DNA of 64,000 nt from Burkholderiales bacterium (GTDB lineage: Bacteria > Pseudomonadota > Gammaproteobacteria > Burkholderiales > Burkholderiaceae_C): contig JACRAZ010000003.1 of the NCBI GenBank assembly GCA_016213205.1, positions 1 to 64,000 on the forward strand, given 5' to 3'. Both the position numbers and the translations under genes were made by a program. Each line of letters begins with the position of its first letter. Position 1 is the first letter of the stretch. Positions 53,932 to 63,300 of the stretch are shown one piece after another. Below the pieces are notes generated by a model. The model had not been told where the DNA came from and did no database searches. It worked only from the letters and a program-made list of their open reading frames with translations.

Positions 53932-56121
53932 TCATCGGGCCGCAGCGCGTTCGGTCACGATCTTGGGCGTGATGAAGATCAGCAGTTCGGTCTTGTTCGA
54001 GACCTTCGATGTGCTGCGGAACAGGTGACCGAGCACCGGCACGTCACCCAGCAGCGGCACCTTGGTGACGTCGTTGCGTTCGTTCTGGGTGAAGATGCCG
54101 CCGATCACCACCGTGCCGCCGTTCTCGACCAGCACTTGTGTCTTGGCATGCTTGGTATCGATCGCAAAGCCCGCCGAGGTGGAGCGGCCCACACTGTCCT
54201 TGTTGACATCGACATCCAGGATCACCGCGCCCTCCGGTGTGATCTGGGGTGTCACTTCGAGCTTCAGGTTGGCTTTGCGGAACTGGATCGACGTGGCGCC
54301 GCTGGAGGTGGCCACCTGGTACGGCAGTTCTTCACCCTGTTCGATGATCGCCTTCACCTGGTCGGCCGTGATGACACGGGGGCTCGAGATGATCTTGCCC
54401 TTGCCGTCGGCCTCCAGGGCCGAGAGTTCGAGGTTCAGGAATCGATTGGCCGCAGGGCTGAACAAGGACAAGGCGAAGTTCGCCACCGAAGCGGTGCTGC
54501 CGATGGCGTTGCCCAGCGCCGGCAGGTTGACCATCTGCGAATCCGGCACATAGCTGGTGCTCGTGTTCGGCGTCTGCAGGGTCTGCACACCCACGTTGGA
54601 GTAGTTGCCACCGATCGTCACGTAGTTGCTGCCACCCACGTTGAAGCCCGGAATGCCGCCCGCCAGGCCACGCAGGTCGGTGGTGCCCAGCTTCACACCC
54701 AAGGCGCGCCCGAACTTGTCGTCGGCTTCGACGATTCGGGCTTCGATCAGCACCTGGCGCACCGGGATGTCGATCTTTGCGATCAGTGCCTGGATCTCTT
54801 CCAGCTTCGACGGAATGTCGGTGACGAACAGCTGGTTGGTGCGCGACTCGAACATCACGCTGCCACGCGCCGTGAGCACCCGCGTGGCCGAACTGCCGGA
54901 CGAGGCGGCGCTGCCGCCACTGGAGGTCTGTGTCTGCCCGGTCAGGCCCTTGGCCACTTCCTCGGCCTTGGTGTAGTTCAGCTGGAACGCCTGGGTGCGC
55001 AGCGGCTCAAGGTCGGCGATCTTCTTCTTGGCTTCGAGCTCCACCTGCTCCTTGGTGGCCAGTTCGTCCTTGGGCGCGATCCACAGCACATTGCCGGTCT
55101 TGCGCACGCCCAGGCCCTTGCTCTGCATGATGATGTCCAGCGCCTGATCCCAGGGCACGTCCTTCAGGCGCAGGGTGACGTTGCCGTTCACCGTGTCACT
55201 GGTCACCACATTGAAGTTGGTGAAGTCGGCGATCACCTGCAGCAGCGCGCGCACTTCGATGTTCTGGAAGTTCAGCGACAGTTTCTCGCCTGCATAGCCC
55301 GGCCCCTGTGTCAGCTTGTTCGGGTCGACCTTCATCGGACGAACCTCGAGCACGAACTGGTTGTCGCTCTGGTAGGCGCTGTGCTCCCATGCCCCGCGCG
55401 GCTCAACCACCATGCGCACGCGGTCACCACTCTGGAAGGTCGAGATGCTCTGCACCGGTGTGCCGAAATCGGTGACGTCCAGCCGGCGGCGGAGGTTCTC
55501 GGGCAGGCTCGACCGCAGGAACTCGACCACCAGGCTTTGCCCCTGCTGGCGAATGTCGACCCCGACCTGCGTGCTCGCCAACGCGACGAGCACGCGGCCT
55601 GCACCTTCCGGGCCACGCCGGAAGTCGATGTCACGCAGGGCCAGCTGGTCCTTGTTCTGGCTCGATGCAAAGTGCACCGGCTCGTTGGGCGCGGCCGCCA
55701 TCGCCGGACCCGCCGAGGGCTCGACCACCAGCACCAGGGCCTTGCCCTGCAACTCGGCGCGATAGTTCGCTGCCTGACGCAGGTTGAGCACCAGGCGCGT
55801 CCGTTCGCCGGCCTGTGCGATGTTCAAGGAACGCAGGTTGCCCTGGTTCACCTCGACCGCGGACTTGCCCATCGCATTGGCAACGCCGGGCAGATCGATC
55901 GCGATGCGCGGCGGTGTCTGCACCGAGAAACCGGTGGGCACCGCGGCCAGCGGCTCGCTCAGTTCCACGCGCACGACCTCGGCACCGGCTTGCTGCGTCG
56001 TGGTGATGGACTGGATCGCGTTCTGCGCCATTGCGACCCATGGCGTCAACGCCACCATCGCCAGCGCAATCATCCTGACGCACCACTTCGGCATGTTGCG
56101 GTTCTCCTGCTTCTGATTCAT
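53932..56121 (-). CDS. pilQ: type IV pilus secretin PilQ
   Basis: A 729-residue outer-membrane secretin through which the type IV pilus exits. Signal peptide to about Ala33 (PWVAMAQNA), one or two AMIN domains (about 35-250), an N0/STN domain (LSLNFQNIEVRALLQVIADF), an N1 domain (AFQLNYTKAEEVAKGL) with Ser/Gly-rich linker, and the secretin C-domain (VPLLGDVPVLGHLFRS). ATG 56121 overlaps the pilP stop (ATGA). Last pil gene of pilMNOPQ. Confidence 0.96.
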   Translation of the reverse strand: MNQKQENRNMPKWCVRMIALAMVALTPWVAMAQNAIQSITTTQQAGAEVVRVELSEPLAAVPTGFSVQTPPRIAIDLPGVANAMGKSAVEVNQGNLRSLNIAQAGERTRLVLNLRQAANYRAELQGKALVLVVEPSAGPAMAAAPNEPVHFASSQNKDQLALRDIDFRRGPEGAGRVLVALASTQVGVDIRQQGQSLVVEFLRSSLPENLRRRLDVTDFGTPVQSISTFQSGDRVRMVVEPRGAWEHSAYQSDNQFVLEVRPMKVDPNKLTQGPGYAGEKLSLNFQNIEVRALLQVIADFTNFNVVTSDTVNGNVTLRLKDVPWDQALDIIMQSKGLGVRKTGNVLWIAPKDELATKEQVELEAKKKIADLEPLRTQAFQLNYTKAEEVAKGLTGQTQTSSGGSAASSGSSATRVLTARGSVMFESRTNQLFVTDIPSKLEEIQALIAKIDIPVRQVLIEARIVEADDKFGRALGVKLGTTDLRGLAGGIPGFNVGGSNYVTIGGNYSNVGVQTLQTPNTSTSYVPDSQMVNLPALGNAIGSTASVANFALSLFSPAANRFLNLELSALEADGKGKIISSPRVITADQVKAIIEQGEELPYQVATSSGATSIQFRKANLKLEVTPQITPEGAVILDVDVNKDSVGRSTSAGFAIDTKHAKTQVLVENGGTVVIGGIFTQNERNDVTKVPLLGDVPVLGHLFRSTSKVSNKTELLIFITPKIVTERAAAR

Positions 56122-56660
56122 CGCGCCTTCTCCTGCAGCTGGAGCGTGCTGGTGCGTTCGATCCATTCACCAGCCGCGTCCTGCACGATCTCGCGCAGGG
56201 CCACCTCGGTCTCGGTGATTCGGGTGATCTTTCCGAAATTCTGGCCAAGGTAGTCGCCCACCTTGACCTGGTACAGCAGGCTGTCAACCTTCAGCAGCGC
56301 ATACTGCCGGCCGGACTTGGGTTCGATCAGGCTGCCCACCATGGTCATGCCATCGGTGGGGTATTGCTCCAGCGCTTCCTTGCGGCGGCTCATCTCCGCG
56401 GCCAGCAGCGAATTGGGCTGCCGCGCTTCCTGTTTCAGTGCCACCGTGAGCTTCTGGATACTGAACGGGTCGACCGCCTGTCCACCGTTGTAAGGCGCCG
56501 CCTCGAACTTCTTCGGTGCCGTCAAGGGTTGAACGCTGGGCCTGACCGACCGCTTCTGCTGGTCCATCCAGACCGTCAGTTCGTCCTGGTCGGCTGCGCA
56601 GCCTGCCATGGCGCCCAGGGCGCACAGCAGCCACCATCGATTGCTGGACCTGGGCATCAT
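56118..56660 (-). CDS. pilP: type IV pilus lipoprotein PilP
   Basis: A 180-residue inner-membrane lipoprotein (lipobox MAGC, Cys21) linking PilNO to the secretin. Family motifs: FEAAPYNGGQAVDPF and the C-terminal beta domain (MVGSLIEPKSGRQYALLKVD, VKVGDYLGQNFGKI). ATG 56660 overlaps the pilO stop (ATGA). Confidence 0.95.
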   Translation of the reverse strand: MMPRSSNRWWLLCALGAMAGCAADQDELTVWMDQQKRSVRPSVQPLTAPKKFEAAPYNGGQAVDPFSIQKLTVALKQEARQPNSLLAAEMSRRKEALEQYPTDGMTMVGSLIEPKSGRQYALLKVDSLLYQVKVGDYLGQNFGKITRITETEVALREIVQDAAGEWIERTSTLQLQEKAR

Positions 56661-57358
56661 TTCTTGGCCCCCTTGGCCTTGGCTTCCGCCTCAGCCTTGG
56701 ATTTGCGAATCTCCGCAATCTCGTTGACATCGAGATAACGATAGGTGCGCGCGGTGGCCTCCATCGCAAGATTGCCGGTCGCATCCTTTTGCGGCGCGCC
56801 GATCGACAGGTTGTGCAGCGTGACGATGCGCGAGAGGTTCGCAATGTCCGCTGCAAACGCGCCGATGTCGTGGTATCGGCCTGTCACCTTGATGGCGATC
56901 GGCAGCTCGGCGTAGTAGTCCTTGAGCTCGATCTGGCCAGGGCGGAACAGGTCGATCTGCAGCCCGCGGCCGATGCCGGCCTGGTTGATGTCTGACAGCA
57001 GCGCATCCATTTCCGCCTTGCCCGGCAGTTGCTTTTCGAGCTGGGTCACGTATTCCTGGACCTGCTGCTTCTGCTTGCGCAACTCCGACAGGTTCACGGC
57101 CTGTGCAAGCTTGGTACGGTATTCGTCCTTCAGCTTGGGTTCGGTGCTGCGGGCGGCCTCCAGTTCGTCGTTCGCACCCGATACCAGGGCGACCCAACCG
57201 ACGACCAGCATGGCGACGGCTGCGCCCAGCCAGGCGCAGACCTTGGGCAACAGGGGCCATTGGCCCGGCTCGCGGGCATTCAGCCCCTTGAACTGGGAAC
57301 TCGCCTTGCCAAAGGCACTGGCGACATCGAGATTGGCGGGGCGGGTGGTAGTAGCCAT
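56657..57358 (-). CDS. pilO: type IV pilus assembly protein PilO
   Basis: A 233-residue bitopic protein: a short cytoplasmic N-terminus, one helix (about 36-54, AWLGAAVAMLVVGWVALV), a coiled coil (about 58-105, ELRKQKQQVQEYVTQLEKQL) and a ferredoxin-like periplasmic domain. It dimerises with PilN in the alignment subcomplex. It starts 9 nt after the pilN stop. Confidence 0.95.
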   Translation of the reverse strand: MATTTRPANLDVASAFGKASSQFKGLNAREPGQWPLLPKVCAWLGAAVAMLVVGWVALVSGANDELEAARSTEPKLKDEYRTKLAQAVNLSELRKQKQQVQEYVTQLEKQLPGKAEMDALLSDINQAGIGRGLQIDLFRPGQIELKDYYAELPIAIKVTGRYHDIGAFAADIANLSRIVTLHNLSIGAPQKDATGNLAMEATARTYRYLDVNEIAEIRKSKAEAEAKAKGAKK

Positions 57359-57367
57359 CTCGCCTCC

Positions 57368-57982
57368 TCAGGTGGCCTTGCGCGGCGCCGAGGCAGCCGT
57401 TGAAGGCGCTTGCGCAGCCGGATTGGTCAGCAGCACCCGAACCGAGAAATCGAACAGCCGGCGCTGCTCTCGGCTGCCCGCCGCGGGCGCCAGGGTGACG
57501 GCCTTGATTTCGACAAGCTCCGGCCTGCGCAGCCACTGCGACTGGTTCGTGGTGTTGCGCAGGAACTCCGACACGCGCTCGTTGGTCTGCGCCACGCCGG
57601 TCACCGTGACCGCGTCTCCGGCCTGCTTGATCGTGGTGAAGTAGATGCCCTCGGGCGTGAGCTTGACCAGTTCGTCGAGCAGGTAGACCGGCACGTTGCG
57701 ATTGGTCTGCAGGTCCTCGACAGCCTTCTGCCGTGCTTTCAGGCTTTCGATCTCGGCCTTCAGGTTGGCGATGTCCTTGATCTGGACCTCCAGCTCCTTG
57801 ATCTTGGTGGAGATGAAGGCATTGCGGTCGAGCTGGCTGGCAGTCATCTGCTGCAGCACGACGTACCAGACGCCAGCGGCGCCAATGCCGACCACGGCCG
57901 CTGCGCCCAGACCGACGAAAAATGCGCGCTTGCGCTGTCGGCGCCGCTCTTCGCGGTGCGGCAGCAGATTGATCAGGATCAC
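57368..57982 (-). CDS. pilN: type IV pilus assembly protein PilN
   Basis: A 204-residue bitopic protein. The N-terminal INLLPHRE motif binds PilM, one helix follows (about 22-44), then a coiled coil (IKELEVQIKDIANLKAEIESL) and a periplasmic domain. GTG 57982 overlaps the pilM stop (GTGA); the longer frame to 58012 would precede the conserved N-terminus. Confidence 0.95.
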   Translation of the reverse strand: MILINLLPHREERRRQRKRAFFVGLGAAAVVGIGAAGVWYVVLQQMTASQLDRNAFISTKIKELEVQIKDIANLKAEIESLKARQKAVEDLQTNRNVPVYLLDELVKLTPEGIYFTTIKQAGDAVTVTGVAQTNERVSEFLRNTTNQSQWLRRPELVEIKAVTLAPAAGSREQRRLFDFSVRVLLTNPAAQAPSTAASAPRKAT

Positions 57983-59058
57983 TGCACGAACCTCCGCATC
58001 GCGAGCCCGCACGCCGTGAGGTAGGACGGCGCCTCGCGCCGAACCTTGGCCTCACGCACCGCCGACCCCAGCCTCATGTTGTCGAAGGGGTTCACGACCA
58101 TCGACGCGAATCCGGTGAGCTCCGTCACCCGCTCCTTCAGGCCCGGCAGGGTGGCGGTGCCGCCCGCCAGCATCACATAGTGCACCTTGTGATGCGGCGT
58201 GCTGGTGAAGAAGTACTGCAGCGCGCGGCCGATCTCCTGCGACAGGCTGTCGACAAAGGGGCCCAGGATCGCCGAGTCGTAGTCCTCGGGCAGGTCGCCC
58301 GCCAGCTTCTTCTGTTCGGCCTCTTCGAACGAGAAGCCGTACTGACGCGAGATCAACTGCGTCAGCTGCGAGCCACCAAAGGCCTGGTCGCGGTCGTACA
58401 GCATCTCGTCGTCACGCAACACCTTGAGGCTGGTCGTGTCGGCACCGATCTCGAACAGCGCCACCAGCGCGTCCTTGCCCTCATTGGGCAGCGATGCCAC
58501 CACGCGCGTCATGGCCAGACGCGACGCATGCGATTCGATGTCCAGCACGAGCGGCTTCAGACCCGCCGCCTCGGCCAGCCCCTGGCGATCCTGCACTCGG
58601 TCCTTGCGGGAGGCAGCGATCAACACCTCGACGTCGCCGCCGGAAGTGGTGCTCGGGCCGACCACGCAGAAGTCGAGGCTGACCTCGTCCAGCGAAAACG
58701 GAATGTACTGATTGGCCTCGGACTCGACCTGCAGCTCGAGCTCTTCTTCGCGCAACCCTGCGGGCAGCATGATCTTCTTGGTGATCACGGCCGATTGCGG
58801 CATGGCCATCGCGACCTGCTTGGTGCGGGTGCCGCTCTTTTGGACAAGTTTGCGCACCGCTTCGGCCACTTCGTCGAATTTCTCGATCTGGCCATCGGTG
58901 ATCCAACCCTTCTCGAAGGGTTCGGACGCAAAACGCTCCAGCACGAATTCGCCGTTCGCAGCCTGCCCCAGCTCGACGAGCTTGGCGCTCGAGGAGCTGA
59001 TGTCCAACCCGATCATCGGCGGATGCTTGCGGCCCAGCAGCAAGTCCAAAAAGCTCAC
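57979..59058 (-). CDS. pilM: type IV pilus inner-membrane platform protein PilM
   Basis: A 359-residue actin/FtsA-like cytoplasmic ATP-binding protein that recruits PilN. Motifs: MIGLDISSSSAKLVEL, FEIGADTTSLKVL and MLAGGTATLPGL. GTG 59058 follows GGGGGAG and gives the MSFLDLLLGRK start; an in-frame TTG at 59073 is less likely. First gene of pilMNOPQ, divergent from mrcA across 233 bp (59059-59291) that should hold both promoters, none fixed by eye. Confidence 0.95.
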   Translation of the reverse strand: MSFLDLLLGRKHPPMIGLDISSSSAKLVELGQAANGEFVLERFASEPFEKGWITDGQIEKFDEVAEAVRKLVQKSGTRTKQVAMAMPQSAVITKKIMLPAGLREEELELQVESEANQYIPFSLDEVSLDFCVVGPSTTSGGDVEVLIAASRKDRVQDRQGLAEAAGLKPLVLDIESHASRLAMTRVVASLPNEGKDALVALFEIGADTTSLKVLRDDEMLYDRDQAFGGSQLTQLISRQYGFSFEEAEQKKLAGDLPEDYDSAILGPFVDSLSQEIGRALQYFFTSTPHHKVHYVMLAGGTATLPGLKERVTELTGFASMVVNPFDNMRLGSAVREAKVRREAPSYLTACGLAMRRFVQ

Positions 59059-59291
59059 GACGGTCTCCCCCAACGGGCGGAAAAAGGGACAGCAATTCTT
59101 AAGAAACTACTTCAATGCTAGCAGTAAAGCCGTTGTGCACCAAAGGAATTTCCCCCGGCGACCTTGTAACCTCGTTGCGATTCTCCGACGTTGTGGCCTT
59201 CATTTGAAACAAGGCGCTTTCCAGATCTCAAGCCAGTCCAGACAACGGCCGAAGTTGTCCGCCAAGCGCTTTCTATACACTCGGCCGGCTT

Positions 59292-61658
59292 ATGAGTGCC
59301 CCTGATCGCGCCGCGCCGGCGCCGAGCGACAAAGCGCCGGATCGCCTGCCCCGGTGGGCCAGGCTGCCGGCCAGAGTGTTGGCCTGGCTGCTCGGACTGG
59401 GCGTTGCCGCCCTGCTGGCCGGACTGATGCTGGTGTCCGTGGCGCTGGCTGTGGCCTACCCCAACCTGCCCGAGATCAGCGGCCTGACCGACTACCGTCC
59501 CAAGTTGCCGCTGCGGGTGATTTCCTCCGACGGCGTGCTGCTGGGCGAATTCGGCGAAGAGCGGCGCCTGTTCACGCCGATTGCACAGATCCCGAAGGTG
59601 ATGCAGGAGGCCGTGCTGGCCATCGAGGACGCCCGCTTCTACCGCCACAGCGGGGTCGACTACCTGGGCATCGTGCGGGCCGGACTGGCGCAGTTCAACA
59701 AGGCCAAGAGCCAGGGCGCCTCCACGATCACGATGCAGGTGGCACGCAACTTCTATCTGTCCACCGAGAAGACCTTCACACGCAAGATCTACGAGATCCT
59801 GCTCGCGCTGAAGATCGAGAGCCAGCTCAGCAAGCAGCAGATCCTCGAGGTGTACATGAACCAGATCTTCCTCGGGCAGCGCGCCTACGGGTTCGCCGCC
59901 GCGAGCGAGATCTACTTCGGAAAGCCGCTCAAGGACATCACGGTGGCCGAAGCGGCAATGCTGGCCGGGCTGCCGCAGGCGCCGTCCGCCTACAACCCGA
60001 TCAGCAATCCGCAGCGGGCCACCCGTCGGCAGCAGTACATCATCCAGCGCATGTACGAGAACGGCTACATCACCGAGGAGCAGGCCGATGCTGCGCGAAA
60101 GCAGGTGCTGCGCTATCGCACGCCCGACAGCAGCGGCGTGCATGCCGAATATGTCGCCGAGACCGTTCGGCAACTGATCCACAGCCAATACGGCGAGGAG
60201 ACGACCACACGGGGCCTCAATGTCCACGTCACGGTCGACGCCGGCGACCAGGCGGTGGCTTACCGCGCCCTGCGGCGCGGCCTGTTGAACTACGAGCGCC
60301 GGCAGGTCTATCGGGGCCCCGAGGACTACGTGGACCTGCCGGCCGACCCCAAGGAACTGGATGCCCGCGTTGCCGAGGCATTGGCCGACCATGCCGACAA
60401 CGACGAGCTGAAGGCTGCCGTCGTGCTCGAAGCATCGCCCCGCAAGGTGGTGGCCGTGCTGGAGTCGGGCGAGACCATCACCGTCACCGGCGAAGGCCTG
60501 AAACCCGTGACATCGGGCCTGTCCGACAAGGCCGGGCCCAAGGTCCAGATCCGCCGCGGCGCGGTCGTGCGCGCAGTGAAGGGCCCGAAAGGTGAGTGGG
60601 CCCTGACACAGCAGCCAGAGGTCGAGGGCGCCTTCGTGTCGATGGACCCGAACACCGGCGCGATCCGCGCGCTGGTGGGTGGCTTCGATTTCGGCAAGAA
60701 CAAGTTCAACCACGTCGTTCAGGCCTGGCGCCAGCCCGGATCGAGCTTCAAGCCCTTCATCTACTCGGGCGCCCTGGAAAAGGGCTTCACGCCGCAGACG
60801 GTGGTCAACGACGCCCCTCTGTTCTTCGATGCCGGCGCCACCGGCAGCCAGCCCTGGGAACCCAAGAACTATGACGGCAAGTTCGATGGCCCGATGCCAT
60901 TGAAGCAGGCGCTGGCCAAGTCGAAGAACATGGTCTCGATCCGCATCCTGCAGTCGATCGGCGTGCACTTTGCGCAAGACTGGATCACGCGGTTCGGTTT
61001 CGAGTCGGAAAAGCACCCGGCCTATCTCACGATGGCACTCGGCGCCGGCTCGGTGACACCCATGCAGATGGTCAGCGGCTACTCCGTGTTCGCCAACGGC
61101 GGCTTCCGCGTCAACCCCTGGCTGATCACCCGTGTCACCGACAGCAAGGGCCGCGTCCTGCTGGAATCTCGCCCGCAGCCCGTGGACGAATCGATGCGGG
61201 TGATCGATGCCCGCAACGCGTTCGTGATGACCCAGTTGCTGGGCGAGGTCACGCGCGCGGGCACGGCGGCGTCGGTCTATCAGAACTTCAAGCGGCTGGA
61301 CCTGTACGGCAAGACCGGCACGACCAACGACTCGATGGATGCCTGGTTCGCGGGCTATCAGCCCAATCTTGCCGCGGTGGTCTGGATCGGCTACGACACA
61401 CCCCGCAAGCTGGGCGACCGCGAGACCGGTGGTGGTCTGTCACTGCCGGTCTGGATCGAGTACATGAGCCATGCGCTGCGCAAGTTGCCGGTGCAGGAGC
61501 CCACGGTGCCCGAAGGTGTCACCCAGCGCGGCAATGACTGGGTCTATGACGAATACGGCCCCGGCGCCGGCGTGAGCAGTGTCGGTCTGGAAGACAAGCT
61601 GCCTACCGCACCCAGCGAGGAAGAGCGCCGCGGCATCCTCGATCTGTTCCGCCGCTGA
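59292..61658 (+). CDS. mrcA: penicillin-binding protein 1A
   Basis: A 788-residue bifunctional peptidoglycan synthase. Membrane anchor at about 27-55. The glycosyltransferase domain has catalytic Glu112 (AIEDARFYRHSG) and GASTITMQVARNFYL. An OB-like insert follows. The transpeptidase domain has the SxxK serine in PGSSFKPFIYSG, SKN in AKSKNMVS and KTGTTNDS. Divergent from pilM, as in most beta- and gammaproteobacteria. Confidence 0.96.
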   Translation: MSAPDRAAPAPSDKAPDRLPRWARLPARVLAWLLGLGVAALLAGLMLVSVALAVAYPNLPEISGLTDYRPKLPLRVISSDGVLLGEFGEERRLFTPIAQIPKVMQEAVLAIEDARFYRHSGVDYLGIVRAGLAQFNKAKSQGASTITMQVARNFYLSTEKTFTRKIYEILLALKIESQLSKQQILEVYMNQIFLGQRAYGFAAASEIYFGKPLKDITVAEAAMLAGLPQAPSAYNPISNPQRATRRQQYIIQRMYENGYITEEQADAARKQVLRYRTPDSSGVHAEYVAETVRQLIHSQYGEETTTRGLNVHVTVDAGDQAVAYRALRRGLLNYERRQVYRGPEDYVDLPADPKELDARVAEALADHADNDELKAAVVLEASPRKVVAVLESGETITVTGEGLKPVTSGLSDKAGPKVQIRRGAVVRAVKGPKGEWALTQQPEVEGAFVSMDPNTGAIRALVGGFDFGKNKFNHVVQAWRQPGSSFKPFIYSGALEKGFTPQTVVNDAPLFFDAGATGSQPWEPKNYDGKFDGPMPLKQALAKSKNMVSIRILQSIGVHFAQDWITRFGFESEKHPAYLTMALGAGSVTPMQMVSGYSVFANGGFRVNPWLITRVTDSKGRVLLESRPQPVDESMRVIDARNAFVMTQLLGEVTRAGTAASVYQNFKRLDLYGKTGTTNDSMDAWFAGYQPNLAAVVWIGYDTPRKLGDRETGGGLSLPVWIEYMSHALRKLPVQEPTVPEGVTQRGNDWVYDEYGPGAGVSSVGLEDKLPTAPSEEERRGILDLFRR

Positions 61659-61690
61659 TCGTGCGCTTCACAGGTGCATCGGGCCAGACT

Positions 61691-62044
61691 TCAGGTCGGC
61701 TCGAAGCGAAGCGGCTTGCCCGCCTGCTGGCTGGCGAAGCCCGAGAGGGCCTCGAAGAACTCCGTGTCGTCGCGGGTGTCCAGCCAACGCCCATCCAGGT
61801 GCCGGTAGTGGTGGCCACCAGCCCGGGCAGCCACCCACAGTTCGTGCAGTGGCGGCTGCGTGTTGACGATGATCTTGCTGCCGTTCGGGAAGCCGAGCTC
61901 GAGCAGGCCACCCGTGCGGCTGACATCGATGTCGATCACGTCCTGCTGCAGCCAGGCGTCGGTGGCCGCCTCGATGCCTGTGAGCACCCGGTCGGTCAGG
62001 CGGTGGAACTCGTTGTCGCTCAAGGGGGAAACCGCGGTGGCCAT
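61691..62044 (-). CDS. cyaY: frataxin-like iron donor CyaY
   Basis: A 117-residue frataxin homologue regulating Fe-S cluster assembly. It has the acidic first helix (LSDNEFHRLTDRVLTGIEAA), DVIDIDVSRTGGLLELGFPNGSKIIVNTQ, and the tryptophan segment HELWVAARAGGHHYRHLDGRW with DTRDDTEFF. ATG 62044 is preferred over upstream in-frame starts. Convergent with mrcA and 19 nt from the divergent lptM. Confidence 0.93.
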   Translation of the reverse strand: MATAVSPLSDNEFHRLTDRVLTGIEAATDAWLQQDVIDIDVSRTGGLLELGFPNGSKIIVNTQPPLHELWVAARAGGHHYRHLDGRWLDTRDDTEFFEALSGFASQQAGKPLRFEPT

Positions 62045-62063
62045 GGTCGATAGAATCCAGCGC

Positions 62064-62213
62064 ATGAAGTTGCCGACCAGTGTAGCGAGGGTGCTTGCCA
62101 CGTGCTGTGCACTGGCTTCGGTGGCGCTCGCCGGTTGTGGCCAGAAGGGCCCGCTCACCCTGCCCTCGGCCTCGGCGCCGCCCGCATCCGCTGCCAGCGC
62201 AGCGACAAAGTGA
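62064..62213 (+). CDS. lptM: small lipoprotein LptM (YifL-like)
   Basis: A 49-residue lipoprotein with lipobox LAGC (Cys25) followed by the hallmark GQKGPLTLP. LptM assists oxidative maturation of the LptD translocon. It sits in its usual place beside cyaY. The lysA gene that generally follows it in beta- and gammaproteobacteria is absent; a peptide transporter gene on the opposite strand follows instead. Confidence 0.9.
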   Translation: MKLPTSVARVLATCCALASVALAGCGQKGPLTLPSASAPPASAASAATK

Positions 62214-62223
62214 GCACAGGACA

Positions 62224-62250
62224 CTGACCCGCTGCAGCGCAGTGGGTCAG
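62224..62250. terminator. hairpin between convergent lptM and the ABC gene
   Basis: A 12-bp stem (one G-U pair) with loop AGC: CTGACCCGCTGC / GCAGTGGGTCAG. It starts 11 nt after the lptM stop and overlaps the stop of the convergent ABC gene. There is no T-run; a bidirectional terminator is likely. Confidence 0.6.
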
Positions 62251-63242
62251 ATCCGGCCTTCCGCCACCGCGTGGCACGCCACGCGGATGCCCTGAAACTC
62301 GCTCAGCGCCGGCCGCTCCGCCGAACAACGTGCGTTGGCATGCGGGCAGCGGGGGTGGAAGGCGCAGCCGCTGGGCGGGTTCAGCGGATTCGGCACTTCG
62401 CCCTGTACCGGCGTTCGCGCCCGCCCCGACATGCCAACGTCCGGAATTGCATCCAGCAGCATGCGTGTGTAGGGATGGCGCGGCGTTGCAAACAGCGCCG
62501 AACGGTCCGCCAGCTCCACCAACCGGCCCAGGTACATCACACCGACCTGGTCGCTCACATGCCGCACCACGGCCAGGTTGTGCGAGATGAACAGATAGGT
62601 CAGGCCCCGCTCGCGCTGCAGGTCCTTCATGATGTTGAGCACCTGCGCCTGCACCGACACGTCCAGCGCCGAGGTTGGCTCATCGCAGACCAGGAACTCG
62701 GGCTTCGTGGCCAGAGCACGTGCGATCGAGATGCGCTGCCGCTGCCCACCTGAGAACTGGTGCGGGAACTTCTCCATGTCGGCCGCGGACATGCCCACCG
62801 AAGCCAGCAGTTCACCCACTTGCGACTTCAGGCCCTGGTCACCATCCACCAGACCATGTTCGATCAGGGGTTCGCCGACGATGTCGCGCACCTTCCAGCG
62901 CGGGTTCAGGCTGGCATAGGGATCCTGGAAGATCATTTGCATGCGCCGCCGCAACTGGCGCGCGGGCGCGGCCGAAGCCAGCGCCGCCTGGGTCTCCTGA
63001 CCATCGAAGGCCACCGTGCCGCGGGTGGGTTGGTACAGCCCCACCAGCAAGCGTGCCACCGTGCTCTTGCCGCAGCCCGATTCGCCCACCAGCGCCAGCG
63101 TGCGCCCACGCTCGATCGAGAAACTCACGCCATCGACGGCATGGACGAACTGCCGTGGCTTGTGTTCGAGCACGCGGTTCAGCCAGGGGGCCGACACATC
63201 GAACACCTTGGCGAGGTCCTGCACCTGCACCAGCGGGCTCAC
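62247..63242 (-). CDS. oligopeptide/dipeptide ABC transporter ATPase (DppF/OppF type)
   Basis: A 331-residue ATPase: Walker [11 protein letters not shown]-loop [13 protein letters not shown], signature [14 protein letters not shown], Walker [13 protein letters not shown], and the C-terminal oligo/dipeptide cysteine motif ([17 protein letters not shown]). GTG 63242 follows GGAGGGGA. It lies 58 nt after the DppD-type ATPase gene, with which it would form the two ATPase subunits of a peptide importer. Confidence 0.92.
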   Translation of the reverse strand: MSPLVQVQDLAKVFDVSAPWLNRVLEHKPRQFVHAVDGVSFSIERGRTLALVGESGCGKSTVARLLVGLYQPTRGTVAFDGQETQAALASAAPARQLRRRMQMIFQDPYASLNPRWKVRDIVGEPLIEHGLVDGDQGLKSQVGELLASVGMSAADMEKFPHQFSGGQRQRISIARALATKPEFLVCDEPTSALDVSVQAQVLNIMKDLQRERGLTYLFISHNLAVVRHVSDQVGVMYLGRLVELADRSALFATPRHPYTRMLLDAIPDVGMSGRARTPVQGEVPNPLNPPSGCAFHPRCPHANARCSAERPALSEFQGIRVACHAVAEGRI

Positions 63243-63300
63243 TGGACTCCCCTCCGCACTGCGTGCTCCGGGATTCGTGCTTGGGATCGGCCCGGCGCGC

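Noticed and set aside
62224..62250. CTGACC and GGTCAG half-sites resembling the RutR-like operator.
   Set aside because: They are 15 nt apart rather than 4 and form the base of a hairpin between convergent genes.
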